DNA of 64,000 nt from Leptolyngbya sp. FACHB-60 (GTDB lineage: Bacteria > Cyanobacteriota > Cyanobacteriia > Phormidesmidales > Phormidesmidaceae): contig NZ_JACJOX010000037.1 of the NCBI RefSeq assembly GCF_014695775.1, positions 1-64,000 on the forward strand, in the 5' to 3' direction. Positions within the stretch are counted from its first letter, which is position 1, and each line of letters opens with the position of its first letter. The notes beneath the pieces were generated by a model, which worked only from the letters and a program-made list of their open reading frames with translations, was not told where the DNA came from and did no database searches. A program made the translations under genes and the position numbers. Positions 7,841 through 16,757 of this stretch are shown one piece after another.

Positions 7841-8095
7841 CTAGAGGGCGGGAGGAGCGGCGGCCACATTGAGCCAGCCCGCACTCAGCACTACCGTCAG
7901 GCCCATAAATAGCACGGTTAATGTCCAAGTGACGCGGTTGAGGGTAGTTTCAGCGCTTTTGGTGCTGGTAAATAGCTGGGCCTGACCGCCTAGGCCACCC
8001 AAACCATCGCCCTTGGGGCTGTGCAGCAGCACCATGCCCGTGAGGCCCACGGCAGCAACCATCCAGATAACTTTCAAAATTGTGGTGACTATCAT
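7841..8095 (-). CDS. secG: Preprotein translocase subunit SecG
   Basis: SecG is the small accessory subunit of the SecYEG protein-conducting channel in the cytoplasmic and thylakoid membranes. The 84-residue protein has two transmembrane helices (about 5-25 and 55-77) joined by the family's glycine-rich cytoplasmic loop (HSPKGDGLGGLGGQAQLF). It lies 92 nt downstream of gpmI on the same strand. gpmI-secG adjacency is widespread in bacteria and suggests cotranscription. Confidence 0.93.
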   Translation of the reverse strand: MIVTTILKVIWMVAAVGLTGMVLLHSPKGDGLGGLGGQAQLFTSTKSAETTLNRVTWTLTVLFMGLTVVLSAGWLNVAAAPPAL

Positions 8096-8187
8096 CGCGT
8101 TCCTAGACTAACCTGCTCAAAATAACGCCCACTCTTTTTACTATACCCCAAGCCTCCCAGCCCTTCTAAATTCCCCTTAGGCCAGCA

Positions 8188-9786
8188 CTAGAGGGAGAGC
8201 TTGACCGGGGTGCGGTTGTTGCGAATTTCCATATCGGCGGGCAGAAACATTGATCGCCCGGTCATTTCCTGGGGCTGGGGCAGACCCAAAATTTGCAGAA
8301 TGGTGGGGGCAATGTCAGACAGCCGCCCATCCTCACGCAGGTTAACATCACCACCGTAGGCAGGCACCTTGAGCTTCTCGCCTTCAACCAAAATAAACGG
8401 CACCGGGTTGGTGGTGTGGGCAGTCCAGGGCTTGTGGTTTTCGTCCCACATCAGCTCGGCGTTGCCGTGATCAGCAATGATAATGGCGGTGCCGCCAGCC
8501 TTGCCAATGCCGCCAATTAGGCGGCCCAGCTCGTAGTCAACGGCCTGGAGAGCCGTGATCGTGGAGTCCATTTTGCCGGTGTGACCCACCATGTCGGGGT
8601 TGGCGTAGTTGATCACCACTAGAGAATAAATCCCCTTTTTAATAGCAGCTAGGGCGGTGTTGGTTACCGCCTCCGCCGACATGGCTGGAGCCTTATCGTA
8701 GGTCGCTACCATGGGGCTAGATACCAGCTCCCGGTCTTCGCCCTTTAGGGGTTCTTCCAGACCGCCGTTAAAGAAGTAGGTGACATGGGCGTACTTTTCG
8801 GTTTCGGAAGTGCGAAACTGCTTGAGCCCGTTGTTGGCCACTACTTCGCCCAAAATGTTGCTCAGGTTTTGAGGCTGAAAGGCCACCTTTACCGGCATCT
8901 CTGGGTCGTACTGGGTCATAGTGACGAAGTTAGGCGGAGCGATTAGCTCCCGCTCAAAGCCTTTAAAGTTGGGGTCAACTAGAGCCTGGGTCAGTTGGCG
9001 AGCACGATCGGGGCGGAAGTTAAAGAAGATCACGCCGTCCTCTGGGGCGATCGCCCCCGGAGCCAGCCGCACTGGCTCGACAAATTCGTCGTTGATCTCC
9101 TGGTCGTAGGATTCCAGTAGAGCTTCCATGGCGGTTTTGCCGCTGCCCTCACCGGGATCGGTCATCACCCGGTAGGCCTTCTCGACGCGATCCCAGCGGT
9201 TGTCGCGGTCCATGGCGTAGTAACGACCGCTAAGGGTGACCAGGCGACCTAGACCTAGCTGATCAACGTAGTCTTGAATTTTTTGTACTGCCACCTGGGC
9301 TTCGGTAGGCTTGGTATCACGGCCGTCAGTGATGACATGAACGCAAACTTCGTGAATGTCTTGGGCCTTGGCCATTTCCAGCAGACCAAACAGGTGCGAG
9401 AGGTGAGAATGTACCCCCCCCTCAGAACACAGCCCCACTAGGTGCAGCTTGCTGTTGCGGTAGCGCACCGCCTGACACACCTCTAGCAGGGCCTCATTTT
9501 CTTGCAGAGTGCCGTCTTCTACGGCGTCAGAGATACGCACCAATTCTTGAGGCACAATGCGCCCTGCACCAATGTTGAGGTGACCAACTTCGGAGTTGCC
9601 CATCTGACCGTCAGGCAGCCCTACATCCTTGCCTGAGGTACGAATCAGGGTGTGGGGATAAGCCGCCCACAGGCTGTCCATAACCGGAGTCTTTGCGGCA
9701 GCGATAGCGTTACCGTCGGTGTTTTCCCGATATCCCCAGCCGTCGAGAATGATTAAAACCATCGGCGGGATTGACGCTTGACTCAT
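8188..9786 (-). CDS. gpmI: 2,3-bisphosphoglycerate-independent phosphoglycerate mutase
   Basis: GpmI interconverts 3- and 2-phosphoglycerate in glycolysis and gluconeogenesis through a phosphoserine intermediate and uses two Mn ions. The 532-residue protein is full length for the alkaline phosphatase-like family. It has metal-ligand motif LIILDGWGYR with D15, catalytic S65 in GQMGNSEVGH, substrate-binding ITDGRDTKP and SGRYYAMDRDNRWDR, and the C-terminal metal sites NYANPDMVGHTG and IADHGNAE. The start at 9786 yields the usual short N-terminus. It is probably the first gene of a gpmI-secG unit. Confidence 0.97.
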   Translation of the reverse strand: MSQASIPPMVLIILDGWGYRENTDGNAIAAAKTPVMDSLWAAYPHTLIRTSGKDVGLPDGQMGNSEVGHLNIGAGRIVPQELVRISDAVEDGTLQENEALLEVCQAVRYRNSKLHLVGLCSEGGVHSHLSHLFGLLEMAKAQDIHEVCVHVITDGRDTKPTEAQVAVQKIQDYVDQLGLGRLVTLSGRYYAMDRDNRWDRVEKAYRVMTDPGEGSGKTAMEALLESYDQEINDEFVEPVRLAPGAIAPEDGVIFFNFRPDRARQLTQALVDPNFKGFERELIAPPNFVTMTQYDPEMPVKVAFQPQNLSNILGEVVANNGLKQFRTSETEKYAHVTYFFNGGLEEPLKGEDRELVSSPMVATYDKAPAMSAEAVTNTALAAIKKGIYSLVVINYANPDMVGHTGKMDSTITALQAVDYELGRLIGGIGKAGGTAIIIADHGNAELMWDENHKPWTAHTTNPVPFILVEGEKLKVPAYGGDVNLREDGRLSDIAPTILQILGLPQPQEMTGRSMFLPADMEIRNNRTPVKLSL

Positions 9787-10071
9787 AGGTAAGAATCCTT
9801 GGGAGTTGGACTAACGTCTCAGCAATCATACTATCCAGAAATTTGGCCCCAATCTGAGCTGGGACGGTGCTGGAATAGCTCTCTAAAGACTCACTTACAG
9901 GCGATCGCGCTGGGCAGATGCGTTCGCTCAGTGCTGCAAGAACATGCTCACAACACAGAAAGCTAGCAACTGTACTCTAGACCCAGCCTAGTCACGTTCT
10001 ATAGGCATACGGCCAGGCCAAAGTGCAATTTAAGAACTTTTTTATAAATTGCATATTACTCTACATCTGCG

Positions 10072-11793
10072 TCATTTTGTAGCGCCTGCTTTGCGCTTGG
10101 TCTGCTGTTGCTGACGCTTGGCATCGGCCTTGGCCTTCTTCTCAGCCTCAAGGGCAGCCCGCTTTTTGGCTTCGGCCTCTTCAGCCACTTTATCGAGATA
10201 GTAGTGATAATCTCCCCGGTATAACCGCAGCTCGCCATCGCGAATTTCTACAATTTTGGTGGCCACTCGGGAGATAAAGTAGCGATCGTGGGAGACCAAC
10301 AGCACCGTGCCGTCGTAGTGCTGGAGGGCCTCTTCCAACATCTCTTTGGCGGGAATATCCAGGTGGTTGGTGGGCTCGTCGAGCATCATCAGGTTGGCAG
10401 GGCGCAGCAGCATTTTGGCCAGGGCCAAGCGAGCTTTTTCGCCGCCGCTGAGGGCCTTGACCTGCTTAAAGGCCATGTCGCCCGTGAACAGAAAGCGCCC
10501 CAGAAGAGTGCGCACTTCTTCGTTGGTCCAGTCGGGCACTTCGTCGTGGATGGTGGCGATGACGGTTTTTTCGAGATCGAGAGCTTCGGCCTGGTTTTGC
10601 TCAAAATAGCTGGGGATCACGTTGTGGTTACCCACTTCGACCTGACCGTCCGTGGGGGTTTCAAGCCCGGCGATCATCCGTAGCAGGGTCGATTTGCCTG
10701 AGCCGTTGTGGCCGAGGAAAGCGATGCGATCGCCCCGCTCAATCAATAAATTTGTCCCTAAAAACAGGATCTTCTCGTCGTAGCTGTGGGTGAGATCGCT
10801 GATGGTGACCACCTCGCGGCCGCTGCGAGGCGCGGGGGGAAAGCGGAAGTGCAGGGTGCGCACGCTGCCAGTGGGGGCCTCAATGCGCTCGACTTTATCC
10901 AGCTGTTTCTCGCGGCTTTTGGCCTGGGTGCTGCGGGTGGCGCTAGCCCGAAAGCGATCGACAAAGGCCTGCTGCTTGGCAATTTCTTTTTGCTGGCGCT
11001 CAAAGGTACTGAGCTGGGCGGCTAGGCTTTCTTCTTTCTGAGTGAGGTAGGCGGTGTAATTGCCCAGATAGGTGGTGGAAACACCGCGCTCGGTCTCAAC
11101 GATCTGAGTGCAGAGGCGATCGAGAAACTCGCGGTCGTGGGAGACAATCACCATGGGAGTGGTGAGCTTTTTGAGGTAGCCCTCGAGCCACTCAATGGTG
11201 TCGAGGTCAAGGTGGTTGGTAGGCTCGTCGAGCAGCAGCACGTCGGGAGCCTGCAGCAAGATTTTGCCCAAGCCCATGCGCATCTGCCAGCCGCCGCTAA
11301 ACTCACTGACGTAGCGATCGCCGTCGCTGGCCTCAAAGCCCATCTCGGGCAAAATTTTCTCAATTTTCGACTCTAGCCCATAGCCGCCCAAGGCATCGAA
11401 TCGCCGCTGCTGCTTGTCGAGTTCATGGATTAAGCGATCGAGCTCGTCAGGATCGGCGGTCTCCATCAGCGTCGGGATGTGGTGCAGTTTTGACTGTACG
11501 TCGTTGGCCTCTTTAAATACTGTCCAAAATTCGTCGCGCACTGTGTGACTGGGGTCAACCTCAAACTCCTGGGAGAGGTAGGCGATTTTGAGGTCAGCGG
11601 GACGAATGATGGTACCCGTAGTGGGCTCGATCTTACCGGTAATGATTTTGAGCTGGGTCGATTTGCCGGCACCGTTGACGCCGACGAGACCGATGCGATC
11701 GCCCGGCTTCACCTCCCAGTTCACGTCCTTGAGAACCTCCCCAGTGGGGTAAATCTTGCTGATGTGCTCTAAACGCAGCATGGGCGGCTCCAA
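10072..11793 (-). CDS. ABC-F family ATPase (ribosome-associated type)
   Basis: ABC-F proteins are soluble tandem ATPases without membrane domains; characterised members bind the ribosomal E site and regulate translation or rescue stalled ribosomes. The 573-residue protein has two nucleotide-binding domains. The first carries Walker A GVNGAGKST, signature EFSGGWQMR and Walker B LLLDEPTNHLDLDT. The second carries GHNGSGKST, LSGGEKARLALA and MMLDEPTNHLDIPA. They are joined by the P-site tRNA-interaction linker (about 240-320, QKEESLAAQLSTFERQQKEI and SREKQLDKVERIE). A basic Lys/Gln-rich tail resembles the C-terminal extension of Uup/YdiF-type members. An alternative ATG four codons downstream (11781) may be the true start. 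Confidence 0.92.
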   Translation of the reverse strand: MEPPMLRLEHISKIYPTGEVLKDVNWEVKPGDRIGLVGVNGAGKSTQLKIITGKIEPTTGTIIRPADLKIAYLSQEFEVDPSHTVRDEFWTVFKEANDVQSKLHHIPTLMETADPDELDRLIHELDKQQRRFDALGGYGLESKIEKILPEMGFEASDGDRYVSEFSGGWQMRMGLGKILLQAPDVLLLDEPTNHLDLDTIEWLEGYLKKLTTPMVIVSHDREFLDRLCTQIVETERGVSTTYLGNYTAYLTQKEESLAAQLSTFERQQKEIAKQQAFVDRFRASATRSTQAKSREKQLDKVERIEAPTGSVRTLHFRFPPAPRSGREVVTISDLTHSYDEKILFLGTNLLIERGDRIAFLGHNGSGKSTLLRMIAGLETPTDGQVEVGNHNVIPSYFEQNQAEALDLEKTVIATIHDEVPDWTNEEVRTLLGRFLFTGDMAFKQVKALSGGEKARLALAKMLLRPANLMMLDEPTNHLDIPAKEMLEEALQHYDGTVLLVSHDRYFISRVATKIVEIRDGELRLYRGDYHYYLDKVAEEAEAKKRAALEAEKKAKADAKRQQQQTKRKAGATK

Positions 11794-11921
11794 AGGCAGG
11801 GAGTAAACGAATCTTTACCAAAGGTAACGAAAAATGGGCCCAGGTTGTCGACTCTTGCGCTATCTGGCTAATTCATCTTTCAGAGAAAAATCAGTCCGTT
11901 GCTGTGCTTGTGGAAAAAGAT

Positions 11922-11949
11922 AAAAAAAGGACGCAGCCTAGCTGCGTCC
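11922..11949 (-). terminator. Rho-independent terminator
   Basis: A perfect 9-bp stem pairs GGACGCAGC (11929-11937) with GCTGCGTCC (11941-11949) around a 3-base loop. Read on the minus strand it is followed by a run of seven T (11922-11928). It ends the gene at 11995-12411. Confidence 0.9.
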
Positions 11950-11994
11950 TCGTTGCTTCATCGGTAGGGCTTTAGCCCCCAAAGTAACTACTGA

Positions 11995-12411
11995 CTACTT
12001 CTTCATGTCCTTGGCCATTTTGCGGAACATGTCGAGGTTGGTATCGACCTTGCGGCGCTCGGCGCTAGCATCCTTCTTAACAGCGGGTTGAACAGAAACT
12101 TCAGACGAGGCAATCTTTTGCACAGACGCGCCCTGTTCTTGCAGTCGTTTGGCCTCTAGAGCGGAAATTTGCCGAACGCTTTCTATTTCTACAGTTTCAC
12201 CCCGCTTTTTGGCGAAGGTGCGCCGCACGGTTTTAGACGAGCGCATGTACTCGATGTTGCCATAGCTCTTGGCGTCGTCATCGCTCAAGAAATAAGCCCC
12301 CCCCACCTGCTTGATGGTGGGCTGTTGAGGAGCGGGCTGTCGCACGGGGCGGTCTGCTTCTCCAGGGTTCTTAGCTTTGCCGCCAAACAGCCCGCGAATA
12401 AATCCAGTCAT
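11995..12411 (-). CDS. Conserved cyanobacterial-type protein of unknown function, 138 residues
   Basis: I chose ATG 12411 because a ribosome-binding site (GGAGAG) precedes it and the protein then begins MTGFIRGLFGGKAKNPGEA; a longer frame to 12486 adds a junk-like N-terminus. The sequence is hydrophilic: a proline/glutamine linker (PVRQPAPQQPTIKQVGGAYF), a central segment FLSDDDAKSYGNIEYMRSSKTVRRTFAKK, and a lysine-rich C-terminus with NLDMFRKMAKDMKK. There is no membrane segment or catalytic motif. I do not assign a function. It has its own terminator. Confidence 0.75.
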   Translation of the reverse strand: MTGFIRGLFGGKAKNPGEADRPVRQPAPQQPTIKQVGGAYFLSDDDAKSYGNIEYMRSSKTVRRTFAKKRGETVEIESVRQISALEAKRLQEQGASVQKIASSEVSVQPAVKKDASAERRKVDTNLDMFRKMAKDMKK

Positions 12412-12689
12412 GAAGCTCTCCTGCGTCTGTAAATAGTAGGGTCGAGTGAGCCAAGCCCGCGGGCAAAGCGCCCCTGAGCAGGGCAAATGGCCAGACTGGA
12501 CTTAGCTGAAGGTTTGTTATTACTATGTTAACTTTTGTTGGCGGAAAAACTGGTAGCAAATTGGTCTAATCCGCGTTTTGCATCAGGTTGGGCGTTTATG
12601 AGAGCGGTTCCTGAGGTAAGCCGCAGCGCCTAGCAATTTCTAGAGCATGGAAGCAGGGCCAAGGCGAAGAAATACTAGAGTGGGTAAGG

Positions 12690-13358
12690 ATGTTTTACCC
12701 ACTTGCTATGGTCACTTCTCCGTCTTCGCCCTTTGCCGCCGCTGTGCCCGTCGATCGCATTCGCTACAATGACCAGGGGTTAGTGCCTGCCATTGTGCAA
12801 GACCACCTCGACGGCACTGTGCTAATGATGGCCTGGATGAATGCCGAATCGCTCCAGCGCACTCTAGATAGCGGCGAAACCTGGTTCTGGAGCCGATCGC
12901 GCCAAGAATTTTGGCACAAGGGCGCGACCTCGGGCCATGTGCAGCGGGTCAAGGCTATCCGCTACGACTGCGACAGTGATGCCCTGCTGATCACCGTGGA
13001 ACAGCTAGGCAATATTGCCTGCCACACGGGCGAGCGCAGCTGCTTTCACCAGGTAGATGACCACAAAGTTGCCCCTCCCGCCGATACGCTGTCTCAAGTG
13101 TTTGGGGTGATCTGCGATCGCCGCGACCACCCTAACCCCGATTCCTACACCTGCAAGCTGCTGGCCGGAGGCGACAACAAAATTCTCAAAAAGATTGGCG
13201 AAGAAGCCGCTGAGGTGGTGATGGCCTGTAAGGATGATGACGCCGATGCGATCGCCGGAGAAGCCGCCGATCTGATGTATCACACCCTAGTTGCCCTGGC
13301 CCACCATGGGGTTGATATTAAGGACGTGTACCGCAAGCTTCAGGAGCGGAGGCGGTGA
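12690..13358 (+). CDS. hisIE: Bifunctional phosphoribosyl-AMP cyclohydrolase / phosphoribosyl-ATP pyrophosphatase
   Basis: HisIE catalyses the second and third steps of histidine biosynthesis in the cytosol. The N-terminal HisI domain (about 20-125) has [15 protein letters not shown], the [19 protein letters not shown] active-site stretch and zinc-binding cysteines in CDSDALL and CHTGERSCF. The C-terminal HisE domain (about 130-222) has the MazG-like metal helix [17 protein letters not shown] and [13 protein letters not shown]. At 222 residues the fusion is full length. Two in-frame ATGs (12690 and 12708) are possible starts. It is a single plus-strand gene, convergent with rsmG. Confidence 0.95.
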   Translation: MFYPLAMVTSPSSPFAAAVPVDRIRYNDQGLVPAIVQDHLDGTVLMMAWMNAESLQRTLDSGETWFWSRSRQEFWHKGATSGHVQRVKAIRYDCDSDALLITVEQLGNIACHTGERSCFHQVDDHKVAPPADTLSQVFGVICDRRDHPNPDSYTCKLLAGGDNKILKKIGEEAAEVVMACKDDDADAIAGEAADLMYHTLVALAHHGVDIKDVYRKLQERRR

Positions 13359-13430
13359 AGAAGGGGAAGGTTTTGAGTTCTTAGTTCCTGACGTACAGCT
13401 TTAATTCAAAACTCAAAATTCAAAGCTTCC

Positions 13431-14165
13431 CTAAACCAGTGGCGTCTTCGACGGGATCCCCGGCAGGCGCGGAAACTTGTCTGGCGTGCGCTCTGTCTTG
13501 GTGAGAATGACGTTGTGGCGAACGCCCTGGGTGATAGGTGTGGTCTGCGATCGCACCTCCACCATCTTGCCACCCAGACGCGGCAGGATGGCTGTCAAGC
13601 CAGCCTCTTCTTCTGCCGACCACTGGCCTCGGTAGAGGATGGCTTGGCCTCCCAGAGTTAACAAAGGCAGGGCATACTCGGCACAGGTGTTGACGGGGCC
13701 AACGGCCCGCAGCAGAGCGAGGTTATAGGCTTCGCGGTGAGTGGGCTGGTGGGCCACCTGTTCGGCTCGCTGGGGCAAAAAGCTAACGTTGGCGATCCCC
13801 AGCCCCTCACAGACGGTTTCTAGGGCGGCGAGCTTTTTGCGGGTGGCATCGAGCAGGGCGATCGCCCAGTGAGGAAATACCAGCGCCACTGGCAGGCCAG
13901 GGAAGCCGCCACCGGTGCCAACGTCAACCACCTTCAGCGCGCTGGCACTGGATCCCTCGCTTAGCCACGGGGCTACACCCTGAAGCGAATCCCACAGGTG
14001 CTTTTCCCAAAAATCCTCAGGGGTGGTGATGCGGGTCAAGTTGACCTGCTGGTTGGCCGTCAGAATGGCGTCGTAGAGCAGCTGGAAATTCTGCTGCTGG
14101 CGATCGCTGGGCTGCCAGTGCAGCGTGCTCTGCCAGCGATCGCTGTAGGAAGGTAACACGTCCAT
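13431..14165 (-). CDS. rsmG: 16S rRNA (guanine527-N7)-methyltransferase RsmG
   Basis: RsmG methylates N7 of G527 in the 530 loop of 16S rRNA using S-adenosylmethionine. The 244-residue protein has N-terminal LLYDAILTANQQVNLTRIT, the SAM-binding glycine loop VVDVGTGGGFPGLPVAL, and family-typical LLDATRKKLAALETV and LLRAVGPVNTCAEYALPLL. Cyanobacterial members are slightly longer than the E. coli enzyme, as here. It lies 15 nt downstream of an ATP-binding cassette gene on the same strand and is probably cotranscribed with it. Confidence 0.95.
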   Translation of the reverse strand: MDVLPSYSDRWQSTLHWQPSDRQQQNFQLLYDAILTANQQVNLTRITTPEDFWEKHLWDSLQGVAPWLSEGSSASALKVVDVGTGGGFPGLPVALVFPHWAIALLDATRKKLAALETVCEGLGIANVSFLPQRAEQVAHQPTHREAYNLALLRAVGPVNTCAEYALPLLTLGGQAILYRGQWSAEEEAGLTAILPRLGGKMVEVRSQTTPITQGVRHNVILTKTERTPDKFPRLPGIPSKTPLV

Positions 14166-14180
14166 AAATTCCTAAATTAC

Positions 14181-14837
14181 CTATCCGGCGGTGGTCGAAA
14201 GGGTTGTCGTCGGCACCGGAGCCAGACGGCCATGGTCGAGATGCCAGCAGCGATCGGCGAGATCGGCCAGCTCATCAGCATCGTGAGACACCACCAGCAG
14301 CGTCCAGTTCTGTTTGAGCTGCTTGAGCAGCGCAATAATTTGCTGACGCATCGACCAGTCTAGGCCGGCGGTGGGCTCATCAAGCAGCAGCAGATAGGGC
14401 TTGCGAATCAGCTGTACGGCTAGAGCCAGGCGGCGCTGCTGCCCGCCGCTGAGGGCATGGGGCGCTGCCTTGAGAGGAAGCTGCTCTAACCCCACCGCCT
14501 GCAACGCTTGCTCAATCTGGTTACGGGCCATTTCTGGATGACCCAAGCGCAGTTCTTCCAGCAGGCTGTGCCCGCAAAAGTGGCGTTCAGGAAACTGAAA
14601 CACCAGCCCGGCCAGCTGCCGCAGTGCCTCCGGGTCAAGGTCTTGCTGCCGCCACTGAATCGTGCCCTGAGTAGGCTGGGCAAAGCCCGCCATCAGCTCT
14701 AGCAGCGTGCTCTTGCCCGACCCGCTCGGTCCGTAGATCAACCCTAGCTGCTGGGGCGCTAGCTCCAGGGAAATATCCTGCAAAATGGCCCTGGGGCTGG
14801 CCGGGGGGTGATAGGTCAGTTGGCGAAGATAGAGCAT
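14181..14837 (-). CDS. ABC transporter ATP-binding protein, ECF (EcfA/CbiO)-like
   Basis: This is a 218-residue ATPase with Walker A GPSGSGKST, signature LSGGQQRRLALA, Walker B LLLLDEPTAGLD and H-loop VVSHD. The Q-loop context VFQFPERHFCGHSLLEEL is typical of energy-coupling-factor ATPases that import vitamins or metals. It is also typical of the orphan cyanobacterial/plastid relatives (plant ABCI11/NAP14) linked to metal homeostasis. No membrane or substrate-binding partner is adjacent, so the substrate is not inferable. I start at ATG 14837, which gives MLYLRQLTYHPP; the frame extends to 14864. It precedes rsmG by 15 nt. Confidence 0.88.
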   Translation of the reverse strand: MLYLRQLTYHPPASPRAILQDISLELAPQQLGLIYGPSGSGKSTLLELMAGFAQPTQGTIQWRQQDLDPEALRQLAGLVFQFPERHFCGHSLLEELRLGHPEMARNQIEQALQAVGLEQLPLKAAPHALSGGQQRRLALAVQLIRKPYLLLLDEPTAGLDWSMRQQIIALLKQLKQNWTLLVVSHDADELADLADRCWHLDHGRLAPVPTTTLSTTAG

Positions 14838-15136
14838 TCCACCCGCACAGAAAACAGCAGACAAGTTAACCAGATGCTGCGAAACCCGGTACGGCTACCA
14901 TGGCTGATAGCCAATACCTTCTCCAGTGTGCCTTACTGGGTTGCCATTGGTAGAGGCCGAGGCCAGTTTGACGAGAGCTGGGCCAGTGTAGCTTCTGTAA
15001 CATTACCGCTGCCAACCCCCAAGCAATTCGCCACAATTGGGCCAGCAGGTATCACGATGTTTGATTGAGCAGGCATCTCTCCCTCCGAGTCATACTGTTC
15101 CGTTTTGATGTTCAGGTCGTAAGGGGTAATTTATTC

Positions 15137-16072
15137 ATGGTTTTTCACGTTCGCCTGGCTCCACCTCGATTGAGTTCGCGCCTAAAAGCACTGTCTGCTG
15201 GTGCTCTCACCACAGCCTTTTTAGCGCTTGCTCCCCTGTCAGCCCATGCTGGGGATCCGTTTCGCCCCAACGATCCCCACGAAATTGGCGACAAGACTGA
15301 GGCCGTTTTTAACGCGCTCTTCTATGAAGGCAACTACACCGCAGCCCAGTCTTTGGTTGGGCAGGCGATCGCGGCTGAGCCCGATGAGCCGATGAACTAC
15401 GCCATCGCGGCGGCGCTTGGCTACCTCAACCAAGATTTAGACAAGCTGGCCGAACAGGCCCGCCTCACTCAGCAAACTGCCACCGTCCTCAAAGAAACAG
15501 ACCCCCTGCGTGGCCACCTCTACACCTCTGTAGGCATTTTTATGGAAGGTGCCCATGTTCTCCAAACTCAGGGGATCGCTCGCGGCACGCCCTCGGCCCT
15601 GCGCCTGCTGCAGCGCGTCTTTAGCGAGCTAGCGGCCGCCGAACGCATTGACGCCAACGACCCAGAACTCAGCCTGCTCAAAGGCTTTATGGATTTGCTG
15701 TTAGCGGTCAACCTGCCCTTTGCTAACCCTGATCAGGCGATCGCCCGATTGCAAAACGGCAGCCCTGCTTATCTCTCCCACCGGGGTGTTGCCATTGGCA
15801 TGCGTGACCTAGGGCGCTATGACGAAGCACTGGCCGAAGTCGATAAGGCGCTAACCGCCGCCCCCAACAATCCTGATTTGATCTATCTCAAGGCTCAAAT
15901 CCTGTTTTTGCAGCAGAAGTATGACGCCAGCCTGCCCCTATATAAGTCGGCGTTGACCTACGCGGATCAGCTGCCAGCCTCGACTGTGCAGCAAATTGCC
16001 CTTGAGGCCTGCCAGGCTGAGGGAATCCCTGGAGAGGTCTGCGTCGAGCGATCGCGCAATCCCGAGCTCTAG
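15137..16072 (+). CDS. Secreted TPR-repeat protein
   Basis: ATG 15137 is favoured by an AAGGGG ribosome-binding site ten bases upstream and by the signal peptide it gives: KALSAGALTTAFLALAPLSAHA, cleaved before GDPFRPND (signal shown from residue 17). The remaining 280 residues are helical repeats. Clear tetratricopeptide units are LFYEGNYTAAQSLVGQAIAA and, near the end, LGRYDEALAEVDKALTAAP and LFLQQKYDASLPLYKSALTY. The middle (LLQRVFSELAAAERIDAND) is a family-specific part. It resembles periplasmic TPR proteins of the cyanobacterial Sll0314 type, a weak family assignment. It is probably a periplasmic scaffold; partners are unknown. Confidence 0.78.
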   Translation: MVFHVRLAPPRLSSRLKALSAGALTTAFLALAPLSAHAGDPFRPNDPHEIGDKTEAVFNALFYEGNYTAAQSLVGQAIAAEPDEPMNYAIAAALGYLNQDLDKLAEQARLTQQTATVLKETDPLRGHLYTSVGIFMEGAHVLQTQGIARGTPSALRLLQRVFSELAAAERIDANDPELSLLKGFMDLLLAVNLPFANPDQAIARLQNGSPAYLSHRGVAIGMRDLGRYDEALAEVDKALTAAPNNPDLIYLKAQILFLQQKYDASLPLYKSALTYADQLPASTVQQIALEACQAEGIPGEVCVERSRNPEL

Positions 16073-16131
16073 CCCCCACGACTTCGGGTAACTTAAGCCC
16101 TATGCTGAGTAATGCAGTATGGGGCTTTACT

Positions 16132-16584
16132 ATGCAGGTTGAATTTCGCGAGTGCGACTTCTTTAACCTTTGGATCTGGCTCAAATTTGAAACCGTGCCC
16201 TCCACCATGGAGCAGCAGTACATCGACGAAGTCTTTTCGTCGTGGTTCTTTTTGGGCAAGCTGGGGGGGTTTAACGCCGAAAACCTTCAGGTGCAAGATA
16301 CGGGCCTTGATATCAGCTACCTCCCCTACAACGAAGAGCAGCTAAGCAACAGCATGCTCTCGGTGATGCACAACATGGGAGAAGTCGAGTATCAAGGGCT
16401 TTGGGCCCGCTGCTGGCTCGATCTGGGCACCAGCGATGCCTTGGCAGTCGATGTTTTGATCAACACCCTACAGCAGTTTAGCCGTGAGTATGTGGTGATT
16501 GAGACCTGCTACATCGGCGGTGAAAACTCTGACTGGCCGATTCCGGGCAGTGGGCAGCCTGAGTTTGTTGACGACGACGCCTAG
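16132..16584 (+). CDS. DUF3531 family protein
   Basis: DUF3531 is a family of about 150 residues found in cyanobacteria and plant plastids; its function is not established. The protein begins MQVEFRECDFFNLWIWLKF at ATG 16132, matching the family start, so the upstream in-frame ATG at 16102 is unlikely. Other conserved blocks are EVFSSWFFLGKLGGFNAENL and MHNMGEVEYQGLWARCWLD. There is no signal peptide or membrane helix. It is transcribed alone, followed by a terminator, and is convergent with prs. Confidence 0.9.
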   Translation: MQVEFRECDFFNLWIWLKFETVPSTMEQQYIDEVFSSWFFLGKLGGFNAENLQVQDTGLDISYLPYNEEQLSNSMLSVMHNMGEVEYQGLWARCWLDLGTSDALAVDVLINTLQQFSREYVVIETCYIGGENSDWPIPGSGQPEFVDDDA

Positions 16585-16621
16585 CCCATCGCTCTGACCT
16601 TGGCAGTACCCAATAACCAGT

Positions 16622-16654
16622 AAAAAGGGGATACCTGATGGCATCCCCTTTTTT
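16622..16654. terminator. Bidirectional-looking rho-independent terminator
   Basis: AAAAGGGGAT pairs with ATCCCCTTTT (stem about 10 bp plus an inner CC/GG) within 16622-16654, followed by T residues on the plus strand and preceded by A residues that act as a T-run on the minus strand. It can end both DUF3531 and prs. Confidence 0.88.
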
Positions 16655-16706
16655 GCAGCACGATGGCTGCGATTCTCGCAGCGTATAGCCTACGGCATTC
16701 TAGAAA

Positions 16707-16748
16707 CGGGAACCGACTCGGAACGAGTATTCGTTCCAGAATCGCCCA
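16707..16748 (-). repeat. Dispersed palindromic element, intergenic copy
   Basis: The reverse complement of 16707-16730 is 24 bases identical to part of the repeat found in frame at 60943-61002, beginning ATACTCGTTCCGAGTCGG. Similarity continues through the flank to 16748 (GGGCGATTCTGG against GCGATTCCGG). Locally it forms a hairpin: GGAACGA (16720-16726), loop GTAT, TCGTTCC (16731-16737). It lies 10 bp beyond the 3' end of prs. Confidence 0.8.
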
Positions 16749-16757
16749 GTTTAGCCC

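Noticed and set aside
10288..10683. Long plus-strand frames opposite the ABC-F gene
   Set aside because: Shadow of the GC-rich conserved gene on the other strand.
13376..13425. TTCAAAACTCAAAATTCAAAG-type low-complexity stretch after hisIE
   Set aside because: Simple AT-rich repeats of this kind are common between cyanobacterial genes and I see no structure in it.
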